5,004 bases of DNA from the NCBI GenBank assembly GCA_013041835.1, contig JABDRH010000648.1, positions 1 through 5,004 on the forward strand, written 5' to 3'. Origin of the DNA: Desulfatitalea sp. GTDB lineage: Bacteria > Desulfobacterota > Desulfobacteria > Desulfobacterales > Desulfosarcinaceae. A program made the translations under genes and the position numbers. Shown piece by piece: positions 1-5,004 of the stretch (the stretch's first letter is position 1; each line of letters starts with the position of its first letter). Under the pieces are notes generated by a model. It saw only the letters and a list, made by a program, of their open reading frames with translations, had not been told where the DNA came from and did not search any database.

Positions 1-342
1 GTCCGGACGCACAGCACCGAAGGCCAGGGCGTAAGTTCCGGCAAGGTTCAGTACCGTATCAAAGACAAGTCAGGTGCATTGCCGACCGTGGTGGATCAAT
101 TATCCAAGACACTGGTTACCCTCTCGACCCCAACCTCACGGGCCCATACCATGCAACAACTCGGCATGCTGCTGCGTCACATCGCCGCATTGCCAACAGG
201 CAAAAACCTAACCCGCAAACAAAAACGATCGGCAACCGATCAAGTGCTGACACTCATTGCACAACCCGGAGGCCGGATCACCCCAAGCGACATCGACAAG
301 GTAAAGGCAGTCTTAACCCGTGGCATAAAAGACGCGCGATAG
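1..342 (+). CDS. Hypothetical protein, C-terminal part (5' end outside window)
   Basis: The frame is open from the first base of the window to a TAG at 340-342, giving at least 113 residues. A TTG at 79 is a possible start, but the frame continues upstream with sensible codons, so the true start probably lies outside the window. I do not recognise the family. The visible part is basic and looks helical: a segment around MQQLGMLLRHIAALPTG, then a Lys/Arg-rich stretch (NLTRKQKRSATDQ), a short helix (VLTLIAQPGG) and a final helix DIDKVKAVLTRGIKDAR. It has no Cys and no obvious membrane segment or signal peptide. A DNA- or nucleotide-associated role is conceivable from the charge, but nothing proves it. 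A strong hairpin terminator starts 9 bp after the stop. The gene is convergent with the transporter cluster and probably unrelated to it. Confidence 0.6.
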   Translation, partial: VRTHSTEGQGVSSGKVQYRIKDKSGALPTVVDQLSKTLVTLSTPTSRAHTMQQLGMLLRHIAALPTGKNLTRKQKRSATDQVLTLIAQPGGRITPSDIDKVKAVLTRGIKDAR

Positions 343-350
343 AGGCGACT

Positions 351-383
351 CCAAAAGCCGGGCTGAAACGGCCCGGCTTTTGG
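351..383 (+). terminator. Bidirectional intrinsic terminator
   Basis: The arms CCAAAAGCCGGGC (351-363) and GCCCGGCTTTTGG (371-383) pair perfectly over 13 bp around a 7-nt loop. The A-tract before the GC core and the T-tract after it give the usual form of a terminator that works in both directions; a second T-run follows at 390-394. It lies 9 bp after the stop of the upstream plus-strand gene. It could also stop any minus-strand transcription running past the receptor gene. Confidence 0.88.
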
Positions 384-388
384 AATGG

Positions 389-427
389 ATTTTTGGGGCG
401 CGAACCCTTAGGGCTCGCGCAAAAATA
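389..427. repeat. Imperfect palindrome formed by two abutting repeat ends
   Basis: The arms GCGCGAACCC (398-407) and GGGCTCGCGC (411-420) pair with one mismatch around TTA. T-rich sequence on the left and AAAAA on the right lengthen the palindrome. Each half resembles the repeat end seen at 546-567 and 3891-3912, so two ends seem to meet head to head here. The left half carries three extra G residues (TTTTTGGGGCGCGAACCC). A T-tract precedes rather than follows the stem, so it is not a standard terminator. Confidence 0.65.
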
Positions 428-568
428 ACTTCACATTTTTATGCGCCGATCCATCTCACCTGCGTTATAAAAATACAGAACATCTCGACATTCTTTATTC
501 TTTGTGCCTTGCCGGGTGAGCGCCTCGACACCTAAAAATGTAAATTTATTTTTGCGCGAACCCTTAGG
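406..568. repeat. MITE-like inverted-repeat element, about 163 bp, non-coding
   Basis: The left arm (406-441) and the reverse complement of the right arm (533-568) match at about 32 of 36 positions. Both read CCTWAGGGYTCGCGCAAAAA at the outer end and CATTTTTA at the inner end. Further in, CTCACC (455-460) faces GGTGAG (515-520), so the whole unit could fold into a long interrupted hairpin. No ORF or transposase is inside. A non-autonomous element or a palindromic intergenic repeat fits best. The outer 22 bp recur at 3891-3912 with one mismatch, which supports a dispersed family. I could not define a target-site duplication with confidence. Confidence 0.7.
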
Positions 569-609
569 CGATTTCTGTCAAAGAATATACCCTTTTCCGC
601 CAATCGCCT
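566..609 (-). other. Long-loop inverted repeat after the receptor gene
   Basis: AGGCGATT (566-573) and AATCGCCT (602-609) pair perfectly over 8 bp around a 28-nt loop. The distal arm touches the receptor stop codon (609-611) and the proximal arm overlaps the end of the inverted-repeat element. It might help protect or end the transcript, but the loop is long and the downstream U-tract is weak, so I do not call it a terminator. Confidence 0.4.
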
Positions 610-2756
610 TAAAAAAGAGTCATTTTTAAATTCACGCCGAACACCTGCGCCGGCATCGGATAGCCGTATACTTCCTCGTACGCTTCTCCGAAGAGATTGA
701 CGATATATCCGCGCAGCTTGACGTTTTCAAACAGTTCATATTCAACACCCGCATCCACCGTGATGAAGGCATCCAGGGTGTATATCGCGCCCTCTGTCTT
801 GCGCTCTCCTGTGTACCGGATATCCGATGTCCATAAAGTCTTCGGGAACAACCGGTAGCGAATACACAGATTGGCTTTATGCTCCGGCGCCAGTTCAAGC
901 AAAATCGCATCGGCCAGTATTTTTTCTTCGTCATATTCGGTTTTGCGGTAGGAGTAGTTGCCGAACAGGGTCAGTTTATCGGTCAGGGCCGCGTTGAACT
1001 CCGCTTCAACGCCGAAAAAAATCACTTGATCAAGATTATATCCGTAACTGCCGGCCGCATGGTGCGAGTCCCCTGAATTGGCGACGATATAGTTTTCCAC
1101 GTCAATATAATAGAACGACAGTCGTGTATCGGTATATGTGTTGATCTTATGAAAAACGCCTGCATCGTAGTGCATGCTGGTTTCTGTTTTGATTTCATCG
1201 CCTTTTTCCTCAGAGCCGAAACCGGCCCATGCAGGGCGATCTCAACACCCCGGCACATGGTAGTCTTTATTGACCGAGACAAAGGTGGAAGTATTCTCGG
1301 ACATCATATAGGTCAGTGTCGATTTGGGAAGCCATACGTCCGTGGTAATGTCATGCCGGTATCTTGATGATCTGGGGTTTCCCGGTTCATCGCTATACGC
1401 ATATGTTTTTTCGCGGATGTGCGCATAGCGCAGACCCAGCACCAAGGAGAGTTTGGGGGTTGCCTGCCAGGTGTCTTCAAAATAGCCGGCCTGAATACGC
1501 CAGATATCCGGCGTGGATTTTACCTCCATGTGCCGCTGGTCATACCCGACCACCAAAGTGTTCTTGTCCCAAAAATCCATTTGATACTCGAACCGTCCGC
1601 CATAGTGACGCTCTTTGCGATCATTGCCGCCGGAATATTTCTGGTTGAATACGTATTGTGCCTCCGGCGGGTCCGTCGCCGGGTCATACCTGCTGTTTTT
1701 GACCAGCGTATAATAATAGCTGTCTTCTTCTCCCATCGTCTCATAGTATTGAATTTTCATGGAAGACTGCTTAAAGGGCTGTTCAAAGCTGACATCTTTA
1801 TGAACGGAGCGTTTGAGTTTGTAGTTGTCTCCACCTGCAAAGGACATATCCCGGTACCGCCGGATCGTATCGGCATCTTCGGGCACCACGGGATAGTCCG
1901 GATCGTAATCGGCATAGATGCCGCCCGGATCGTTCGCCAGGGCGTATCCCATCTTTAAGTCAGAACCTTTGACCGACAACGTCAGGATGCCGTCAAAGGC
2001 AAAGATATAGGCCAGCCTGACGGAATAGTCCTCACCGTCATAGCAATTGTTTCGCAGATACCCGTCCGACACTTTATATCCGTAATTCAGGAAATAGGTC
2101 AGGTCACCGATCCCGCCGCCGGCGGTCACCCGGCCGGTGAAGGTGTTGTAACTGGCGTAATCGGCCGAAACCGTCATACGGGGAACAAGGGTTTCCCGGA
2201 TTTGCCCCTTTTTGGTAATAATATTGATGACGCCGCCTTGGGAGTTTTCATACTGGGCGGATGCAGCGCCGCGAATCACTTCGATTTTTTCGATATCACC
2301 CGTGGTCAGGCTGGACCAGTCCACATAGGTGTCCGCCCCGGCCGTGGGCGCAGTGATGGTTCTGCCGTCAATGGCAATGGTGAACCGGCTGTCATCAAAA
2401 CCACGCATCATAACCATCTGCTGCGGATCGGCCCCCAGGGAGCCGCGCATTACATCGATGCCGGTCAGATGCATTAAAATATCCTCAACGCGGTCCACGG
2501 ACCCGCTCTTATTGAATTTTTCAACATCGATCACCGTTTTGGTCGGTGTCATGGTCATCGCACCGCCGTGAAATGCAGTGACAAACATATCTTCCAGTTG
2601 AACGGGTTCGGTTTGGTCACATTCCGGACACGCCGTCTGATCGGAATGATCCGGATCTTCCGGTTCCGCCGATACCGCCGGCGCCCGGAACAGACAGACC
2701 ACCAGCAGCAAAGGCACTATTTTTTTCACGACCTTCGCATAATGTTTTATTGTCAT
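609..2756 (-). CDS. TonB-dependent outer-membrane receptor, putative selenoprotein (in-frame TGA read as Sec505)
   Basis: This outer-membrane beta-barrel importer is powered by TonB-ExbBD; its ligand is unknown. The start is ATG 2754-2756, 10 bp after the upstream stop, with a weak AAGGG ribosome site. A signal peptide (about 1-30, hydrophobic PLLLVVCLF, likely cut at VSA/EP) leads into a mature N-terminus with CPEC (43-46) and a TonB-box-like EDMFVTA (55-61). The plug domain (about 57-183) has MMRGFDDSR, the IDGR loop and IEVIRGAASAQYENSQGG. The barrel ends in NLKMTLF, with the typical terminal Phe. The frame is cut once, by TGA at 1242-1244 after VPGC, and then continues with normal barrel strands to TAA at 609-611. 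Read through, the protein is 715 aa with Cys504-Sec505. A SECIS-like hairpin follows the TGA. All Trp codons seen are TGG. The alternative is a nonsense-mutated pseudogene, in which case an automatic annotation would show two pieces (to 1242 and from 1175). Confidence 0.85.
1208..1244 (-). promoter_or_regulatory. Putative bacterial SECIS element with UGA (receptor gene)
   Basis: In the mRNA, UGA (1244-1242) is followed by the stem GGGCCG (1228-1223), apical loop GUUU (1222-1219) and CGGCUC (1218-1213). These give six pairs including one G-U. An outer CCU/AGG helix (1235-1233 with 1210-1208) lies beyond a small internal loop. The apical loop begins 20 nt after the UGA and its first base is G. 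As known for bacterial SECIS elements bound by SelB, the loop should lie about 16-37 nt from the UGA with a G in its first two positions; this hairpin fits. The stem is short, and a competing GCCC/GGGC pairing exists. Confidence 0.6.
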
Positions 2757-2766
2757 TGGATAGCCC

Positions 2767-3747
2767 TTATTCTTTACGGACCGGCAGATAGCTGTAGTCC
2801 ACAATCTTTTCAATCGGGATTCTTTTTGGTAATCGACCGATATTGATCATGATGTCCTGTTGTTTGTATATCTGCTGTTCCGGTTCCCTTCCATCTTCAA
2901 AGTGCCGCAACGCCGACTTCATGGCCACTTGCATCTCCACACCAGTGTATTTAGGGATCCATTTTCTCGCATGCCTTTCATTGTGTTTGATGTAGTCAAA
3001 AGCCTTGACCAGACCCCGTAAAAAGGCCCTGACGTTTTGCGGATGCGCTTTCAAATACGTATCCGTGAAAAACAGTCCGCTGAAAATGTAGCCTGGTATC
3101 GCGTCATTAAACGAAATCAACAGACGGCTCGCACCATGCATCTCCAGCATGGTCGCTGTCGGATCTCAGGCCACAATGACATCAACGCCCTTGGACTTCA
3201 GGGCTGCTTCATGCTTCATGGCATCATCGAGCTTGATCCCTTTGATCACCCGGATATCATCTTGGGTCAGGCCGGCCATCTTCAATGTTTCCGACACGAT
3301 CATGGCCGCTGTAATCGAACCGGAGTCAGCCACGCGGCCTCCCTTGAGATCTTCTACCTTCTGAATCCCGCTCTTTTGATCCACATGCAATCCACAGCGC
3401 GTACCGCTGTGGGCATGGCCCAGCCAGGCCACGATTTTTATGGGAATATTTCTCAGCGCCGCATGAAACGTTCCCCCCGGATCGAGCTGGCCCGCATCGA
3501 TATCCCCATGCAATGCAGCGGCAATGATATTGTACTCACCCACCAGGCGGATCAGGCGCACATCCAAACCTTCCTGTTTCCAGAAACCCTGCTCAAGCCC
3601 GACATACAGCGGTAGATCGTCGATGCTTCGGCCGTAGGTAATGGTCATGGCCTCCGGTGAGCCTTGCGTCGCGCTGCCCTGGCCAACCATAAAGAAGGCA
3701 AGCGCAGCCAGGGTCATCAATAGGGTTGCAACGCTTTGTTGATACAT
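2767..3747 (-). CDS. NitT/TauT-type ABC transporter substrate-binding protein (NMT1/SsuA-like), putative selenoprotein (in-frame TGA read as Sec194)
   Basis: This is a periplasmic ligand-binding subunit of the sulfonate/nitrate/thiamine-precursor family; its actual ligand is unknown. The start is ATG 3745-3747, with AGGAG 7 nt upstream. The signal peptide is about residues 1-26 (hydrophobic LLMTLAALAFFMVG, cut near GSA/TQ). There is no lipobox, so the protein should be soluble. Family landmarks are TYGRSIDDLPLYVGLEQGFW (37-56), VRLI (63-66), the domain hinge region VEDLKGGRVADSGSIT (131-146) and SETLKMAGL (152-160). The frame is cut once, by TGA at 3166-3168 after GVDVIVA, exactly where family members read xxEP or xWDP. 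It then continues as DPTATMLEMHG and a normal second lobe to TAA at 2767-2769. Full length is 326 aa. Cys118 is the only cysteine, so Cys118 and Sec194 would be the only thiol/selenol pair. A strong SECIS-like hairpin follows the TGA. Trp codons elsewhere are TGG. If not Sec, this is a pseudogene or a Trp readthrough site. Confidence 0.85.
3131..3168 (-). promoter_or_regulatory. Putative bacterial SECIS element with UGA (binding-protein gene)
   Basis: After UGA (3168-3166) the mRNA forms a perfect 7-bp stem, ACCAUGC with GCAUGGU, around the 7-nt loop UGGAGAU. Beyond one bulged G, two more pairs extend it to nine (3156 to 3131). The apical loop starts 20 nt after the UGA and its second base is G, matching the known bacterial SECIS rule. 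Loop distance is the same as in the receptor gene. Both sites also share the sequence UGAGAUC at the codon itself. Confidence 0.7.
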
Positions 3748-3754
3748 GGTGCAT

Positions 3755-3760
3755 CTCCTT
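3755..3760 (-). promoter_or_regulatory. Shine-Dalgarno site that fixes the binding-protein start
   Basis: AAGGAG lies 7 nt before ATG 3745-3747. This decides the start against the much longer open frame running back to 4194, which overlaps the permease gene, and against an in-frame GTG six codons upstream that has only a weak ribosome site. Confidence 0.8.
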
Positions 3761-3790
3761 TCCACGGTCTTTACCCCAACTTGGTTTGAT

Positions 3791-3912
3791 CTAAGGACCC
3801 AAAACCGGAGCAATAGCAAGCTATTGTGAGGATTTTGGGGCCGCAGATCGGCCCCAGACGACCTGAAGCCGGGATGGATAATTGCTGACGTTATTTTTGC
3901 GCGAGCCCTTAG
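3791..3912. repeat. Second, diverged copy of the dispersed repeat; right end overlaps the permease stop
   Basis: The sequence 3891-3912 matches the repeat end at 546-567 at 21 of 22 positions (TTATTTTTGCGCG, then RCCCTTAG). CTAAGG at 3791-3796 faces CCTTAG at 3907-3912, so the region may be a shortened element of about 122 bp with the same outer ends. The left end is poorly conserved beyond CTAAGG and a CAAAA run, so only the right end is firm. The minus-strand TAA stop of the permease (3909-3911) is part of the repeat. Confidence 0.55.
3798..3855 (-). other. Overlapping, mutually exclusive hairpins between permease and binding-protein genes
   Basis: Hairpin A pairs CCCAAAA (3798-3804) with TTTTGGG (3833-3839) and, nested inside, CAATAGC (3811-3817) with GCTATTG (3820-3826). 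Hairpin B pairs GGGGCCG (3837-3843) with CGGCCCC (3849-3855) around CAGAT. Bases 3837-3839 belong to both, so A and B cannot form fully at once. Neither is followed by a clear U-tract on the transcribed strand. The likely roles are mRNA stabilisation or setting the ratio of binding protein to permease; no known riboswitch class was recognised. Confidence 0.5.
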
Positions 3913-4676
3913 TTGCCTCCTGCCATGGAGGTTTCCGTATGCCATACAAGAATGTTGCCTTGGATAAAACGCGCCAGGCGATCCAACGAAAACCCCATGA
4001 GGGAAATCACCATGATCCCGGCAAACATCCGGTCCGTGGCAAAGGTTCGCTGGGCATCGATCACCAGGAAACCGATCCCGGAATCGGCGGCCAGCATCTC
4101 GACACCGACAATCGCCAGCATGGACATGGCCGTTGAAATGCGCATGCCGGTAATGATCATGGGAAGTGCCGACGGAATCAAAACTTTTGTCCACATCTGC
4201 AAGCCACCGGCGCCCAGCGCCCGCGCCGCCAGAATCAATCGAACATCCACGCCTTTGATACCGGCAATGGTGTTAAGCACGATGGGAAAAAAGCAGGCCT
4301 TGACAATGATGGCGATCTTCGATCCGTTGCCGATGCCGAACCACACAAACATCACCGGAACCAACGCAAAGGTTGAGATGGGCCGGATCAGTTCAATCAG
4401 CGGGTCGAAAATGTTTTCAAACAGCTTCGACCAGGCCACCAGGATGCCGATGCTCAACCCCACCCCCGCGGCGATCATATAGCCGGCCACGGCTCGCAAA
4501 ATACTGATGCCGATATGGGGAAACACTTCGCCGGACAGGGTCATGTCATACAGCGCCTTGAGCATGGAACTGGGGGGCGGAAAGAAAAACGGGTCGATCA
4601 GACCGGCTCGGCCAATCGCTTCGCACGCCATTAAAATGAACAGCGGTGAAATCATCTTTTTCCAGTTAAACCCCAT
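3909..4676 (-). CDS. ABC transporter permease, NitT/TauT (SsuC/TauC-like) family
   Basis: This inner-membrane channel subunit of an importer probably acts as a homodimer with the ATPase encoded just upstream and the binding protein downstream. The protein is 255 aa, normal for the family. Hydrophobic segments are visible at about 8-24, 62-82, 101-117, 121-140, 182-197 and 217-231. The cytoplasmic EAA loop, which couples to the ATPase, is at about 149-172 ([20 protein letters not shown]), with the usual Gly after Ala-Leu. Its start overlaps the end of the ATPase gene by 11 bp, and CAGGAG lies 10 nt upstream, which indicates translational coupling. Its TAA stop lies inside a copy of the dispersed repeat, so the last residues may have been changed by repeat insertion. 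No in-frame TGA occurs here. Confidence 0.93.
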   Translation of the reverse strand: MGFNWKKMISPLFILMACEAIGRAGLIDPFFFPPPSSMLKALYDMTLSGEVFPHIGISILRAVAGYMIAAGVGLSIGILVAWSKLFENIFDPLIELIRPISTFALVPVMFVWFGIGNGSKIAIIVKACFFPIVLNTIAGIKGVDVRLILAARALGAGGLQMWTKVLIPSALPMIITGMRISTAMSMLAIVGVEMLAADSGIGFLVIDAQRTFATDRMFAGIMVISLMGFSLDRLARFIQGNILVWHTETSMAGGN

Positions 4677-5004
4677 TATCCGGCAACTCCTGTATCTCTT
4701 CCCAGATCAGGCGCCGCAGCATTTTCTCATGCCTGACAAATTCCGGTGTGGTTAGCACAGCCCTTGTTCGCGGCCTTGGAATATGAATGCGCCGCGTAGC
4801 CATGATTCGGCCCGGCCGCTGGCTCATCACCACCACGCGATCGGAAAGATAGATCGCTTCGTTGATGCTATGGGTGACAAACAACACCGTGCATTTTGTA
4901 TCCTGCCATATACGCAACAGCTCGTGCTGAAGCGATTCGCGCGTCAGGGCGTCAAGGGCCCCGAAGGGTTCATCCATGAGCATAACTTTGGGCTCATTGG
5001 CCAG
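4666..5004 (-). CDS. ABC transporter ATP-binding protein, NitT/TauT (SsuB/TauB-like) family, C-terminal part
   Basis: This is the cytoplasmic ATPase that drives the importer. Only the last 112 residues are in the window; the frame is open to the window edge, and Walker A and the LSGG signature lie outside. The visible part starts at [22 protein letters not shown], which holds Walker B (VMLMDEP, with the catalytic Glu) and the D-loop (GALD). The H-loop His follows in [22 protein letters not shown], then PGRI, all typical of this family. It ends at TAA 4666-4668, overlapping the permease start by 11 bp. It is the first gene of the visible cluster, so the main promoter is probably further upstream, outside the window. 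Confidence 0.95.
   Translation of the reverse strand: MANEPKVMLMDEPFGALDALTRESLQHELLRIWQDTKCTVLFVTHSINEAIYLSDRVVVMSQRPGRIMATRRIHIPRPRTRAVLTTPEFVRHEKMLRRLIWEEIQELPDNGV

Noticed and set aside
398..425. Palindrome at 398-420 as a second intrinsic terminator
   Set aside because: The T-tract precedes the stem and A residues follow it on the plus strand, and the minus strand has no U-tract after the stem; it fits a repeat end better.
1419..1958. Plus-strand open frame of 179 codons
   Set aside because: It lies wholly antisense to the receptor barrel and shows no domain or ribosome site; a coding shadow.
1242..3168. Both split genes as ordinary pseudogenes
   Set aside because: Each gene has exactly one interruption, both are TGA, no frameshift or other stop is seen over more than 1000 codons, and SECIS-like hairpins sit at the same distance. 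Decay remains possible but is less economical.
1242..3168. UGA read as tryptophan (alternative genetic code)
   Set aside because: Trp would suit the binding-protein column (xWDP). However, every other Trp codon in the window's genes is TGG and each gene has only one TGA; a UGA-Trp code would be expected to show many. Kept as the alternative to test.
3037..3615. Plus-strand open frame of 192 codons
   Set aside because: It is antisense to the binding-protein gene with no recognisable domain; a shadow of the real gene.
3748..3908. TPP, cobalamin or other known riboswitch before the binding-protein gene
   Set aside because: The family can carry thiamine precursors, so I looked, but I found no conserved core of a known riboswitch, only simple hairpins and the repeat.
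3748..4194. N-terminal extension of the binding-protein frame back to 4194
   Set aside because: It overlaps the well-supported permease on the same strand in another frame, has no family similarity, and the ATG at 3747 has a strong ribosome site and signal peptide.
3913..4482. Plus-strand open frame of 189 codons
   Set aside because: It is antisense to the permease; its composition (many Met, Pro, Ile) is typical of a reverse-strand shadow of a membrane protein.

Overview
The window looks like chromosomal DNA of a Gram-negative bacterium of moderate GC content. It encodes an outer-membrane TonB-dependent receptor together with a periplasmic-binding-protein ABC importer. Two in-frame UGA codons, each followed by a SECIS-like hairpin, suggest an organism that decodes UGA as selenocysteine. 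A selenoprotein-rich anaerobe of the Desulfobacterota type would fit, but that is weak inference; no taxonomic marker is present.

Layout. Positions 1-342 (+) hold the 3' end of an unrecognised gene, followed by a strong bidirectional hairpin terminator (351-383). Positions 389-609 are non-coding. They contain an imperfect palindrome and a MITE-like element of about 163 bp with 36-bp inverted ends. The rest is one minus-strand transport cluster, in transcription order: ABC ATPase (5004 to 4666, 5' end outside the window), SsuC/TauC-type permease (4676 to 3909), a 161-bp gap with alternative hairpins and another copy of the repeat end, NMT1/SsuA-like substrate-binding protein (3747 to 2767), and TonB-dependent receptor (2756 to 609).

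The main observation is that both the binding protein and the receptor are split by exactly one in-frame stop. In both cases it is TGA, and the same frame continues with convincing family sequence on the far side. In both mRNAs a hairpin follows, and its apical loop starts exactly 20 nt after the UGA with a G in the first two loop positions. This fits the published bacterial SECIS pattern as I know it. Read through, the proteins are 326 aa (Sec194) and 715 aa (Cys504-Sec505). Trp is written TGG throughout these genes, and no other in-frame stop or frameshift is visible. Double selenoprotein coding is therefore the best explanation, ahead of independent pseudogenisation or a Trp-UGA code.

Together the genes would form a complete import path across both membranes: receptor (outer membrane), binding protein (periplasm), permease and ATPase (inner membrane). 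The two ligand-handling components would carry selenocysteine, and the receptor also has a CPEC motif at its mature N-terminus. A soft metal, metalloid or chalcogen-containing ligand is an attractive but unproven substrate.
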